A DNA stretch of 64,000 nucleotides from Pseudomonas entomophila L48 (GCF_000026105.1 NC_008027.1:1628001-1692000), one strand, 5' to 3'. Shown: positions 17,351 through 26,259, counted from the first letter of the stretch. The notes: generated from the sequence alone by a model not told the origin. Numbers and translations are program-made.

Positions 17351-18127
17351 TTACTCCTTGCAACCTGGGTAGATAGTGCAAAGCCTTCCATCGGGCATGA
17401 TGAATTCGCTGAAGTCTGTGTGGTTGCCCCAACAGTAAGCATGTAGATCTGCCATTCCCTCGCCTAGACATCGCTTCCAACCATTGGGGAACTCTATCCA
17501 AGTATCTTTGAAGTAGGGGCGTTCGGTGTCCGCTAGACGTAAATTCATTCTGATTATTTTGCCGGGTAATTGATCCAGCGTGTAAGCGGCAAAAGGCTTG
17601 CCGCGGCCTTTCTCTCCGCGTTCATTATCTTTTTTGCAAGAAAGAATTTTTTGAATTATTCGGTCTGCACTGGCTGTGCGAAATAACCATTGGCATACCC
17701 CGTAAAAGGTATCCTCATTGTCGGATTGAAGTGTGCGTCGGTATTTGTCTTCCAGGGTTACATACGTGCCAATGTTGGCTGAATCGCCGTCTTGTTGGTA
17801 AAATTTATCGCCATAGTTGGCGATAATATTGATTTTGATCCTGTCCAGTATCATCTCGCAGCCTTTGATTACTTTGCGGATTTCAACAATGGCTACCGGG
17901 TTGTACGGTACGTCTCGCTTCCGATTGAACGACGGCATGCTCCGGCGCCAATCGGTCACGGCGCAGTCTTTTCCCGGCTCGGGTACATACACCGTCGAGG
18001 CGGTATAGGAAAAATTTGGGGGGAGTTCGCCGATCAATGTGAAGGTATTGGACGGCTTGTCGGTGCATCCGGCCATTAGTGTGATGCCTGCACACATGAA
18101 ACTTTTGATTGCAGTGTTTTTCATCAT
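17351..18127 (-). CDS. Putative T6SS immunity lipoprotein, copy 1
   Basis: This 258-residue protein has a lipoprotein signal ending LMAGC (Cys near residue 21), so it should be exported and lipidated. The mature part has several Cys residues and no domain I recognise. The stop is 3 bases before the lipase start, so the two are translationally coupled, which is the layout of an immunity-effector pair for a periplasmic phospholipase. It is about 88 percent identical, by eye, to copy 2 upstream. The DNA is AT-richer than the flanking genes, which suggests transfer. The immunity role is inference from position and export signal. Confidence 0.7.
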   Translation of the reverse strand: MMKNTAIKSFMCAGITLMAGCTDKPSNTFTLIGELPPNFSYTASTVYVPEPGKDCAVTDWRRSMPSFNRKRDVPYNPVAIVEIRKVIKGCEMILDRIKINIIANYGDKFYQQDGDSANIGTYVTLEDKYRRTLQSDNEDTFYGVCQWLFRTASADRIIQKILSCKKDNERGEKGRGKPFAAYTLDQLPGKIIRMNLRLADTERPYFKDTWIEFPNGWKRCLGEGMADLHAYCWGNHTDFSEFIMPDGRLCTIYPGCKE

Positions 18128-18143
18128 TACCCCTGTGCTGAAG

Positions 18144-18191
18144 TCAAGATTTGCCTAAGCAAACGATGCATATGGGTCTGGCTGTGCTCAT
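18144..18191 (-). pseudogene. Remnant of an effector start between the immunity copies
   Basis: After copy 2 the sequence repeats the junction seen before the lipase: AAGGAGTAA, then TCAATGAGCACAG, nearly the same as at 17345-17360. The frame opened by this ATG is MSTARPICIVCLGKS and then stops. It looks like the first codons of a lost or displaced effector gene, which would make copy 2 an orphan immunity gene. Confidence 0.5.
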
Positions 18192-18194
18192 TGA

Positions 18195-18968
18195 TTACTC
18201 CTTGCAGCCTGGATAAATAGTGCAATGCCTTCCGTCGGGCATAATGAATTCACTGAAATCTGTGTGATTTCCTCGACAGTAACCACTCAAGTCATGCATA
18301 CCTTTCCCTAGGCATCGCTTCCAGCCGTTGGGGAACTCCACCCAGGTGTCTTTGAAATAGGGGCGCTCGGTGTCCGCTAGTCGTAAATTCATTCTTATTG
18401 TTTTGCCGGGTAGTTGATCCAGCGTGTAGGCTGCAAAAGGCTTGCCGCGGCCTTTCTCTCCGCGCTCATTATCTTTCTTGCAATCAAGAACTTTTACAAT
18501 ATGTCGCTCCGCACTGGTTGTGCGGAACCGCCATTGGCATACCCCATAAAAGATATCTTCGGTGTCGGATTGCAGTGTGCGTCGGTATTTGTCTTCCAGT
18601 GTTACATACGTACCGATGTTGGCCGAGTCGCCGTCTTGTTGGTAGGATTTATCGCCATATTTGGCGATAATATCGATCTTTATCCTGTCCAGTATCATCT
18701 GGCAGCCTTTGATGACTTTGCGGATTTCAACAATGGCTACCGGGTTGTATGGTACGTCGCGCTTCCGATTGAACGATGGCATGCTCCGACGCCAATCGGT
18801 CACGGCGCAGTCTTTTCCCGGCTCGGGCACATACACCGTCGAGGCGGTATAGGAAAAGTTGGGGGGAAGTTCGCCAATCAATGTGAAGGTGTTGGGTACC
18901 TTGTCGGTGTCTCCGGCCATTAGCGTGATGCCCACCCACATGAAACCTTTGATTGCAGCGCTGTTCAT
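18195..18968 (-). CDS. Putative T6SS immunity protein, copy 2 (lipobox Cys lost)
   Basis: This 257-residue protein is a close paralogue of copy 1. A core of about 60 residues (from FTLIGELPPNFS to IRKVIKGC) is unchanged, while the signal peptide and several C-terminal sites differ. The lipobox reads LMAGD here, with TGC replaced by GAC, so it cannot be lipidated; it may be cleaved by signal peptidase I or stay anchored. It lies 14 bases after the DUF4123 gene. The frame is open far upstream, but that part is a shadow of the DUF4123 gene. The function is inferred from copy 1 and the island. Confidence 0.68.
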   Translation of the reverse strand: MNSAAIKGFMWVGITLMAGDTDKVPNTFTLIGELPPNFSYTASTVYVPEPGKDCAVTDWRRSMPSFNRKRDVPYNPVAIVEIRKVIKGCQMILDRIKIDIIAKYGDKSYQQDGDSANIGTYVTLEDKYRRTLQSDTEDIFYGVCQWRFRTTSAERHIVKVLDCKKDNERGEKGRGKPFAAYTLDQLPGKTIRMNLRLADTERPYFKDTWVEFPNGWKRCLGKGMHDLSGYCRGNHTDFSEFIMPDGRHCTIYPGCKE

Positions 18969-18982
18969 CTTTGCCTCTGTCC

Positions 18983-19804
18983 TCAAATCAACGTATGCCG
19001 ACGCAAACGGTCCACGTGGGCCTGGGGCGATTCGCCGAAGAGCGGCGCGCATTCCCGGGGCAGTTCGAAGCCGGGCGAACGAAGGCTGAGCACCAGCAGG
19101 AACTCGATCTGCGCCGGCGCGTGCCACCCCCAGTCCTGCGCACGCTGCAACTGCCGGTGCAGCCAGGCACGGGGCGGTTGCCGCTCGGTCAGGGCCAGGT
19201 ACGCCGGCAAGTGGTGGCTGTAGAGGTAGCGATGGGCATTGGCCCGGGCCACCGGGCCCGTGACATTTGGCGCGGGCAGTTGCAGCCAGGCGGGCTCGCT
19301 TGGCAGTGGATGGGCGCCCGGCGCGGGGTTGTCCAGCGTCGCCCAGGCCTGCCCTTGCCAGTAACACACACTGATGGCCTGCCCGAGGTAGGCCGGCAAC
19401 GTCGCCCGGGCCGCGGCCAGGCCACGGGCCAGCACGCGGTTGTCGTGGAAGCGGTACAGCGCCCGCTGTGGCGGCTCGCCGACCAGCAAGCGTGCGCGCC
19501 AGTGCTCGACCCAGGCGGGCAGGTCGCCCGGCGCCAGGCTGGCCAGCCAGCCCCAGTGATCGTCCGGCAGCTCCAGCAGCGGCTGGATCAGCCGGACCTC
19601 GGCCTCGCCGACCAGGAAGCAGGCTGGCCCATGGAGCGCGAGGTAGGCGGCGTCGGTCTGCTGGTACAGCACCTGGCGACGGTCGGGGGGCAAGCTGCCC
19701 ATCAGCGTCTGGCGCGCCTCGACATGGGCATCCAGCACCAGGGCGATATCGCGGCCCTGGGCGCGCTGGCGGGTTATCCACTGCCAGGGGGAGATCGCGC
19801 TCAT
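18983..19804 (-). CDS. DUF4123 T6SS effector chaperone (Tap/TEC type)
   Basis: The ATG at 19804 overlaps the vgrG stop (ATGA), giving 273 residues (MSAISPWQWITRQRAQGRDI). DUF4123 proteins bind both a cargo effector and the VgrG tip and load one on the other without being secreted. The visible family pattern is the N-terminal alpha/beta part (ALVLDAHVEARQTLMG) and the middle region DLPAWVEHWRARLL with YRFHDNRVL. Position between vgrG and the effector fits an adaptor. The GC content is high, like vgrG and unlike the immunity genes. Confidence 0.85.
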   Translation of the reverse strand: MSAISPWQWITRQRAQGRDIALVLDAHVEARQTLMGSLPPDRRQVLYQQTDAAYLALHGPACFLVGEAEVRLIQPLLELPDDHWGWLASLAPGDLPAWVEHWRARLLVGEPPQRALYRFHDNRVLARGLAAARATLPAYLGQAISVCYWQGQAWATLDNPAPGAHPLPSEPAWLQLPAPNVTGPVARANAHRYLYSHHLPAYLALTERQPPRAWLHRQLQRAQDWGWHAPAQIEFLLVLSLRSPGFELPRECAPLFGESPQAHVDRLRRHTLI

Positions 19805-21855
19805 CGGCCACCTCCCGCCGGCAGGCACAGGCCGTCGCGGCAGCTTTCGCACAGCGGGCAGTAGTCGCTGGCGGTGGCCTGGCTGGTGCTCAATAGTGTC
19901 CGTTGCCAGGCGGATACGGGGGCCGACAGTGCCACCGGCGCAGTTTGCCCGGCCTGCTGCCCCGGCAGTGCCGGCGCAGTCGGCAGGCCGGTGACAGGCG
20001 CCCCGCCGATCTGCAGCGGGCTGCTGGCGAAGATCCCGTTGGCGTTGATCAGCAGGTGCTGGCCCGCGACTTTCAAGCTGATGCTGTTGCCGCCCTCCAC
20101 CAGCACCTCGCCATCGGCGCTCACCTGTACCCGCTGGCCGGCGTGCTGCAGCAGCACCGTGCCGACGCGGGTCTGGCTGGCCTGCTCGACGGTCAGGTGG
20201 TCATCGCTGCGCAGCAGTACCTTGCGTGCCCCGCTGACCGTGCGTTGGTCCTCGTCTTCCAGCGTGACCTGGCTGGTGCCCTTGATCAGCGCATGGCGCT
20301 GGCGGCCGATGTACAGGTAGCTGTCCTGCTCGATGCGTTCCTCCAGGTCGCGCTGGGCGCGCAGGTAGACCAGTTCCTGGCCGGCGCGGTCGTCCATGGA
20401 CAGCTCGTTGTAGCCGCCGCCACCGCCCAGGCTGCGGCTGCGCAGCACGGTGCGGCTGTTGTAGTCGGGCAGGGGATAGGGCGGCAGGTGCAGGCTGTCG
20501 GGCAGGCAGCCGCTGATCACCGGCTGGTCGGGGTCGTCGTCGAGGAAACTGACCAGCACGGCCATGCCGACCCGCGGCACGGTCAGCGCGCCGTGGCGGT
20601 CGCCCGCCCAGCCCGAGGCGACCCGCAACCAGCAACTGCTGTGCTCGTCGCCACGGCCTTCGCGGTCCCAGTGGAACTGCACCTTGACCCGGCCGAAGGC
20701 GTCGCAGTACACCTCCTCGCCCTGGGGGCCGGTCACCCGGGCTTCCTGGCTGGCCGGCACGCGGGGCTTGGCGTGGCTCAGGGGCGGGCGGTAGATCGTG
20801 TCCCATGGCATGGCGGTGAAGGTGTTGCCGTAGTGCGCGGTGGCGTCGGCGCTGGCGTTCTCTTCCAGTACCTGCGATTGCTGCCCTTGGTGCGCCACGC
20901 TGGTCAGCAGCCACAGCTGGTTGCACGCCGCCTGCGGGTGGCCGGTCAGGTTCACCAGGTGCCCGCTGACCAGGCCCGGCTCGTCGCTGGCCCCCTCGGC
21001 CGTGCACTGCCGGGCGCGGCAGCGTTCCAGGGTGCGCTGGGCCAGGGCGCGGCCACGACCCTGGTCGACCGTTTGCAGCAGGCCGCCGGGGTAGGTGTAG
21101 TGTTCCCGGGCGGGTGTGTCGCCGGCCCGGCTGGTGTAGGCCAGGGCGGTGGCGCTCTTGCGAAAGTCGTGGTCGCGCAGCTCGACCCGCTCGACGCTGG
21201 ATTCGAACGCCAGGGAGAAGGCGCTGGCCACGGCGGTATCGGCGTTGAGGCCGTTTTCCGGGACGAAGGCCAGTGGCCGCGGCAGGTGGGGGAAGTGCAT
21301 CTGGTGATCGCTGAACACCACCCGATGGCCATCGGGGGCGTGTTCGAAGCGATAGTGGATGCCGTCTTCCTGGCATAGCCGTTCGATGAAGGCCAGGTCG
21401 CTCTCACCGTACTGCACGCAATAGTCGCGGGGCGGGAAGGGCGCCTCGAGGCGGAACTGGCAGGCATCGGCGAGGATGCCGTGTTCCTTGAACACCAGGG
21501 CGACGATCTGCGCCACCGTGCGCTGCTGGAAGATCCGGTGGTTGTGGCGCAGTTCCAGGCGCGCCATGCGCGGCACCAGCCTGAGGTGGTAGTGGGTCAG
21601 GCGCTGGCCGACCTTGCCCAGGCGTGCACGCGCCAGCATACCGTGCACACCTCGGCCCTGATCGTCGAAGGCGAGGAATGCCGGCTGGTCGAGCAGCGTC
21701 TGCAGCGCCAGGCTGGTGCTCTCGCTGACCAGCTCGATATCGAACCCGTACAGGGTGCTGATGCCTTCGGCGCCGCTGAAGGCGAGCACCTGCGCGTCAC
21801 GGGGCAGGGCGTCGGCGAACAGGCGCAGACGCTCCGCAGGGGGGAGGGTGAACAT
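19801..21855 (-). CDS. vgrG: Type VI secretion tip protein VgrG
   Basis: The ATG at 21855 (MFTLPPAERL) gives 684 residues. The order is the gp27-like N-terminal part (FSGAEGISTLYGFDIELVSES), the receptor region with YCVQYGESDLAFIERLCQED, the gp5 OB fold (GRVKVQFHWDREGRGDEHS; CWLRVASGWAGDRHG), and the beta-helix region (LSMDDRAGQELVYLRAQRDL) ending near residue 640. A short tail after it contains CPLCESCRDGLC, four cysteines in a compact array. VgrG is the puncturing spike; the DUF4123 and lipase genes downstream are its cargo module. No other T6SS structural genes are in the window, so this is an auxiliary vgrG island. Confidence 0.95.
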   Translation of the reverse strand: MFTLPPAERLRLFADALPRDAQVLAFSGAEGISTLYGFDIELVSESTSLALQTLLDQPAFLAFDDQGRGVHGMLARARLGKVGQRLTHYHLRLVPRMARLELRHNHRIFQQRTVAQIVALVFKEHGILADACQFRLEAPFPPRDYCVQYGESDLAFIERLCQEDGIHYRFEHAPDGHRVVFSDHQMHFPHLPRPLAFVPENGLNADTAVASAFSLAFESSVERVELRDHDFRKSATALAYTSRAGDTPAREHYTYPGGLLQTVDQGRGRALAQRTLERCRARQCTAEGASDEPGLVSGHLVNLTGHPQAACNQLWLLTSVAHQGQQSQVLEENASADATAHYGNTFTAMPWDTIYRPPLSHAKPRVPASQEARVTGPQGEEVYCDAFGRVKVQFHWDREGRGDEHSSCWLRVASGWAGDRHGALTVPRVGMAVLVSFLDDDPDQPVISGCLPDSLHLPPYPLPDYNSRTVLRSRSLGGGGGYNELSMDDRAGQELVYLRAQRDLEERIEQDSYLYIGRQRHALIKGTSQVTLEDEDQRTVSGARKVLLRSDDHLTVEQASQTRVGTVLLQHAGQRVQVSADGEVLVEGGNSISLKVAGQHLLINANGIFASSPLQIGGAPVTGLPTAPALPGQQAGQTAPVALSAPVSAWQRTLLSTSQATASDYCPLCESCRDGLCLPAGGGR

Positions 21856-21988
21856 TCGATGTCCTTGTCGAGGCGGCAAAGGCCGAACGCTAACAGTGAC
21901 AATCGAGGAGGTGTTGTAGGACCCGTCTGATGCGGTGGAAGGCTAGATCTCTGTTGTGCGTGGGGCGTGCCTAGGTGCCCTGCATGGC

Positions 21989-22741
21989 TCAGTCGAACCG
22001 GTAGATATCCATGCCCAACGCCCCCAGGGTGAAGCCTTGGTGAACGATGCCGAACCGTGCGCCGGCGCCCATGGCGAAGTACAGCGGCAGCAGGTGCTCG
22101 TCACTGGGGTGATTGCGCACGGCGGATGGCGCCTGTCGGCGATAGTCCACCAGCGCATCCTCGTCCCCTGCTTGCAGCCGCGCCACCACCCAGTCGCGAA
22201 ACGCCAGCGCCCAGGGCTCGACCGCATCCGGCCCGGCATGCCAGTCCAGCTCGCCCAGGTTGTGGGTGATGCTGCCCGAACCGATCAACAGGATGCCTTC
22301 CTCGCGCAGCGCCGACAGCGCCCGGCCGACCTTCAGCTGCAGGGCGGGGCCGGCCTGGCTGGGCAGTGACACCTGGATGACCGGGATGTCGGCCTGTGGA
22401 TACATCAGCGACAGCGGCACCCAGGCGCCGTGGTCGAATGGCCGCTGCGCATCCAGCCGCGCACCCAGGCGCTCGGCGACCTGCCGGGCCAGTTCCGGCG
22501 CGCCGGGCGCCGGGTACTGCACGGCGTACAGGGCCGGCGGGAAACCATGGAAGTCGTGCCAGGTTTGTGGCTGTGGGTTGCTCATTACCAGCAGCTCGCG
22601 GCTCTCCCAATGCGCCGACACCACCACGATCGCCTTCGGGCGCGGCAGGTCGCGGGCCAGGCCAGCCAGGGCCGGGCCGCTGGCGCCGGGTTGCAGGGCG
22701 AGCATGGGGGATCCGTGGGAGATGAACAGGCTGGGCAGCAT
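21989..22741 (-). CDS. LigB/DODA-type extradiol aromatic ring-opening dioxygenase
   Basis: The ATG at 22741 gives 250 residues. It belongs to the 4,5-DOPA dioxygenase (DodA/YgiD) family of the LigB superfamily. Visible landmarks are ISHGSPM with a metal His, SAHWESR, HDFHGFP, FDHGAWVPLSLMYP, IGSGSITHNLGEL and NHPSDEHLLPLY; these carry the His and Glu ligands of a non-haem metal. The natural substrate in Pseudomonas is not established. It is divergent from tpm. Confidence 0.9.
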   Translation of the reverse strand: MLPSLFISHGSPMLALQPGASGPALAGLARDLPRPKAIVVVSAHWESRELLVMSNPQPQTWHDFHGFPPALYAVQYPAPGAPELARQVAERLGARLDAQRPFDHGAWVPLSLMYPQADIPVIQVSLPSQAGPALQLKVGRALSALREEGILLIGSGSITHNLGELDWHAGPDAVEPWALAFRDWVVARLQAGDEDALVDYRRQAPSAVRNHPSDEHLLPLYFAMGAGARFGIVHQGFTLGALGMDIYRFD

Positions 22742-22841
22742 GGCGGAGTCCTGGCAGGTAAGATGGCCCATCTTCGGTCAGCCAACGATCGAGATCCAAT
22801 ATAAGTTTTTACGGTTACCTATCGAAAAACCGGGAGGAATC

Positions 22842-23492
22842 ATGGAGCCAGCGTTCTGGCACAAGCGGTGGGCGGACAACCAGATCGGCTTTCACCAACT
22901 CCAGGTGAACCCGTACCTGCAGGCGCACTGGCCGGCGTTGGGGCTGGCCCCCGGCGCGCGGGTGCTGGTGCCGTTGTGCGGCAAGAGCCTGGACATGCTC
23001 TGGCTGGCCGCGCAGGGGTATCGGGTGTTGGGCGTGGAGTTGTCGCGGCGCGCCGTGGAGGATTTCTTCACCGAGCATGGGCTGCCGGCGCAGGTGACGC
23101 AGCACGGCGCGTTCGAGGCCTGGCGCAGCGATGAGGTGGAGATCTGGTGTGGGGATGTGTTTGCCTTGCGTGCCGAGGATCTTGCCGATTGCGCGGGGGT
23201 GTATGACCGGGCGGCCTTGATTGCGCTGCCGCCTGAGATGCGCGAGCGCTACATGGCGTTGCTGGGCGCGAAGTTGCCGACGGCGTGTCGCGGGGTGCTG
23301 GTGACCCTGGATTACGACCAGGCGTTGATTGACGGGCCGCCGTTCTCGGTGCCGGATGCCGAAGTGCGTGCAGGGTTTTCCGGGTGGCAGGTCGACGAGG
23401 TCGAGGGCCTGGAGATTCTCGAGGATAGCCCGAAGTTCATCAAGGCTGGGGTGTCGAGCCTGGTCGAGCGGGCCTACCGCCTGACTCGGTAG
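22842..23492 (+). CDS. tpm: Thiopurine S-methyltransferase
   Basis: The ATG at 22842 with GGGAGGA upstream gives 216 residues, the usual bacterial length. Family landmarks are FWHKRWADNQIGFHQ at the N-terminus, VLVPLCGKSLDMLWLAAQG for SAM binding, and YDRAALIALPPEMRERY. Bacterial TPMT methylates selenium and tellurium compounds as well as thiopurines and contributes to tellurite resistance. The stop codon TAG is part of the REP element that begins at 23489. Confidence 0.95.
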   Translation: MEPAFWHKRWADNQIGFHQLQVNPYLQAHWPALGLAPGARVLVPLCGKSLDMLWLAAQGYRVLGVELSRRAVEDFFTEHGLPAQVTQHGAFEAWRSDEVEIWCGDVFALRAEDLADCAGVYDRAALIALPPEMRERYMALLGAKLPTACRGVLVTLDYDQALIDGPPFSVPDAEVRAGFSGWQVDEVEGLEILEDSPKFIKAGVSSLVERAYRLTR

Positions 23493-23576
23493 GAGCCGGC
23501 CTTGCCGGCGAACACCGGCAAGGCCGGTGCCAGGCACCGCGTCGCCTGCTTCGCCGGCAAAGCCGGCCCCTACAGG
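23489..23576. repeat. REP cluster overlapping the tpm stop codon
   Basis: A left REP (GTAGGAGCCGGCCTTGCCGG, 23489 onward) supplies the tpm TAG. A short palindrome CACCGGC-AAG-GCCGGTG follows at 23514-23530, and an opposite REP (TTCGCCGGCAAAGCCGGCCC) ends at 23576. Confidence 0.86.
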
Positions 23577-23585
23577 GGGATCGCA

Positions 23586-23621
23586 AACAAGAAAGGGCGA
23601 CCGAAGTCGCCCTTTCTTGTT
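23586..23621 (-). terminator. Rho-independent terminator of htpX
   Basis: A perfect 16-base stem (AACAAGAAAGGGCGAC) reads with a UUCG loop on the htpX strand and ends in TTTCTTGTT, 10 bases after the htpX stop. Confidence 0.88.
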
Positions 23622-23631
23622 GCTGCCGGGA

Positions 23632-24519
23632 TCAACCGCGACGGCGCAGGGCGTCGATGCGGTCTTCCAGCGGCGGGTGGCTCATCAGCAGGCCGGCCAG
23701 GCCGTGCTTGAGGCCGCCGTTGATGCCGAAGGCCTTCATGGTGTCGGGCATGTGCACCGGCAGGCCCTGTTCGGAGCGCAGGCGCTGCAGGGCGCCGATC
23801 ATCGCGCCGGTGCCGGCCAGGTGGGCGCCGGCTTCGTCGGCGCGGAACTCGCGGCGGCGCGAGTACCACATGACGATGATGCTGGCGAGGATGCCCAGCA
23901 CCAGCTCGGCGACGATGGTCGCGACGAAGTAGGCGATGCCGTGGCCTTCTTCGTTCTTGAAGATCACCCGGTCGACGAAGTTGCCGATGATGCGGGCGAA
24001 GAACATCACGAAGGTGTTCACCACGCCCTGCACCAGCGCCATGGTGACCATGTCGCCATTGGCCACGTGGCCGATCTCGTGGGCCAGCACCGCGCGCACC
24101 TCGTCGGGCGAGAAGCGCTCGAGCAGGCCTTGCGATACCGCTACCAGGGCGTCGTTGCGGTTCCAGCCGGTGGCGAAGGCGTTGGCCTCATAAGCCGGGA
24201 AGATACCCACCTCGGGCATCTTGATGCCGGCTTCGCGGGACAGCTCCTCGACGGTCTGCAGCAGCCACTGCTCGTGGCGGGTGCGAGGCTGGGTGATGAT
24301 CTGGGTGCCGGTGGTCATCTTCGCCATCCACTTGGAGATGAACAGCGAGACCAGCGAGCCAGCGAAACCGAACACGGCGCAGAAGACCAGCAGCTGGCCG
24401 AGGTTGAGGTCAACCCCGTTGGCTGCCATGAACCCGTTGAAGCCGAACAGGCTCAGGGTAATGCTTGCAACCAGCACCACCGCGAGGTTGGTGGCTACAA
24501 ACAACAGAATGCGCATCAT
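23632..24519 (-). CDS. htpX: Membrane zinc metalloprotease HtpX
   Basis: The ATG at 24519 gives 295 residues, the standard length. It is an M48 protease with the zinc motif HEIGH at 147-151 and a third ligand in EFRADEAGA. Four hydrophobic segments are visible (about residues 4-26, 40-62, 160-180, 195-215). It degrades misfolded inner-membrane proteins together with FtsH. It stands alone and is followed by its own terminator. Confidence 0.96.
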   Translation of the reverse strand: MMRILLFVATNLAVVLVASITLSLFGFNGFMAANGVDLNLGQLLVFCAVFGFAGSLVSLFISKWMAKMTTGTQIITQPRTRHEQWLLQTVEELSREAGIKMPEVGIFPAYEANAFATGWNRNDALVAVSQGLLERFSPDEVRAVLAHEIGHVANGDMVTMALVQGVVNTFVMFFARIIGNFVDRVIFKNEEGHGIAYFVATIVAELVLGILASIIVMWYSRRREFRADEAGAHLAGTGAMIGALQRLRSEQGLPVHMPDTMKAFGINGGLKHGLAGLLMSHPPLEDRIDALRRRG

Positions 24520-24712
24520 GGTTGTCACGTTCTCCTGACGGATGAGTTTGTTGCGTACTGCGGGGTATATAAGGGGGAGGGCGCGGCGATTCAACCGGGC
24601 GACTATTTCAAACTGTGTACGGCGGAGTATGGCAGAGGATGCTGGGGGTGCCGTGGGATAGAGCGTTGCAGGATGTAAGGAAGTTTGCCGTGGGTGTGGC
24701 AGCGCGTGTGAG

Positions 24713-24853
24713 ATTGAGCGCCGCTTGTGCGGCGCATCGCGGATGAATCCGCTCCTACAGGCCAGGTGGCGTTGCCATCAACGCGGACACGGCACGTTGC
24801 AACCGATGTAGGAGCGGATTCATCCGCGACGCGCCGCGTGGGCGGCGCTCGAT
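24713..24853. repeat. Nested palindromes of two families
   Basis: The outer arms ATTGAGCGCCGC (24713-24724) and GCGGCGCTCGAT (24842-24853) belong to the second palindrome family. Inside lie the arms of a GGATGAATCC-type REP pair (24737-24759 and 24807-24829), perfect over 23 bases. The gap between htpX and the aminotransferase (about 360 bases) holds nothing else I can identify. Confidence 0.85.
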
Positions 24854-24883
24854 TGCCGCGCCACCCCAACTATCAAGCCGAAC

Positions 24884-26095
24884 CTACTGCGAATAGGTGC
24901 GCAGGAAATTGCCGATACGCCCGATCGCCTGCTCCAGGTCATCCACCCGCGGCAGCGTCACCACGCGGAAGTGGTCCGGCCACGGCCAGTTGAACGCGGT
25001 GCCCTGGACGATCAGCAGTTTCTCCGACAGCAGCAGGTCGAGGACGAACTTCTCGTCGTTGTGGATCGGGCAGACCTTCGGGTCGATCTTCGGGAACGCG
25101 TACAGCGCGCCCATGGGCTTGACGCAGCTCACGCCCGGGATCGAGTTGAGCAGCTCGTAGGTGCGGTTGCGCTGCTCGAGCAGGCGCCCCGGCGGCAGCA
25201 CCAGGTCGTTGATGCTCTGGTAACCCCCCAGCGCGGTCTGGATCGCGTGCTGGGCCGGCACGTTGGCGCACAGGCGCATGTTGGCCAGCATGTCGATGCC
25301 TTCGATGTAGCTCTGGGCGTGGTGCTTGGGCCCGGAGATGATCAGCCAGCCGGAGCGGAAACCGGCCACGCGGTACGACTTGGACAGGCCGTTGAAGGTC
25401 AGGCACAGCAGGTCCGGGGCCAGCGACGCGGTGCTGATGTGCACGGCCTCGTCGTAGAGGATCTTGTCGTAGATCTCGTCGGAGAACACCACCAGGTTGT
25501 GCTGGCGCGCCAGCTCCAGCATGCCCAGCAGCAGCTCCTTCGAGTACACGGCGCCGGTCGGGTTGTTCGGGTTGATGATCACCAGGGCCTTGGTGTTCGG
25601 GGTGATCTTGGCCTTGATGTCGTCAAGGTCAGGGAACCAGTCGGCCTGCTCGTCGCACAGGTAGTGCACCGGCTTGCCGCCGGCCAGGCTCACCGCGGCG
25701 GTCCACAGCGGGTAGTCGGGGGCCGGGATCAGCACTTCGTCGCCGTTGTTGAGCAGGGCCTGCATGGACATGACGATCAGCTCGGACACGCCGTTGCCCA
25801 GGTAGATATCCTCGATGCCGACGCCTTCGATCTGCTTCTGCTGGCAGTACTGCATCACCGCCTTGCGCGCGCTGAACAGGCCTTTCGAATCGCTGTAGCC
25901 CTGGGCGGTGGGCAGGTTGCGGATCACGTCCTGCAGGATCTCGTCCGGCGCCTCGAAGCCAAACGGCGCCGGGTTGCCGATGTTCAGCTTGAGGATGCGG
26001 TGGCCTTCCTCTTCCAGGCGCTTGGCGTGCTTGAGCACTGGGCCGCGAATGTCGTAGCAGACATTGGCGAGCTTGTTCGATTTGCTGAACTGCAT
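24884..26095 (-). CDS. alaA: Alanine-type PLP-dependent aminotransferase (AlaA-like)
   Basis: The ATG at 26095 gives 403 residues. It is a class I aminotransferase close to the AlaA/AlaT group, with KLNIGNPAPFGFEAP at the substrate side, YSDSKGLFSARKAV, NPNNPTGAVYS, FSDEIYDKILYD and the PLP lysine in FNGLSKSYRVAGFRSGW. It transfers an amino group between alanine and 2-oxoglutarate or related acids. It diverges from msrB. Confidence 0.88.
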   Translation of the reverse strand: MQFSKSNKLANVCYDIRGPVLKHAKRLEEEGHRILKLNIGNPAPFGFEAPDEILQDVIRNLPTAQGYSDSKGLFSARKAVMQYCQQKQIEGVGIEDIYLGNGVSELIVMSMQALLNNGDEVLIPAPDYPLWTAAVSLAGGKPVHYLCDEQADWFPDLDDIKAKITPNTKALVIINPNNPTGAVYSKELLLGMLELARQHNLVVFSDEIYDKILYDEAVHISTASLAPDLLCLTFNGLSKSYRVAGFRSGWLIISGPKHHAQSYIEGIDMLANMRLCANVPAQHAIQTALGGYQSINDLVLPPGRLLEQRNRTYELLNSIPGVSCVKPMGALYAFPKIDPKVCPIHNDEKFVLDLLLSEKLLIVQGTAFNWPWPDHFRVVTLPRVDDLEQAIGRIGNFLRTYSQ

Positions 26096-26259
26096 GATGT
26101 GATCCTGGTTGGACAAGGCGCGGCGCGCCGCCGGCAATGGTTTGAAAAGGGCGAGGCGCATGCCAGACTGGCTGGCTGGGAAAGCCAACTAATATACGTT
26201 CCACCCGCGCCATAAATAAAGACGGTGCGAGGTGAAATTCAGCCTGCCGAGGTCCATTC

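Noticed and set aside
24595..24712. Gene between htpX and the aminotransferase
   Set aside because: Only short frames without ribosome sites; the stretch leads into nested palindromes.
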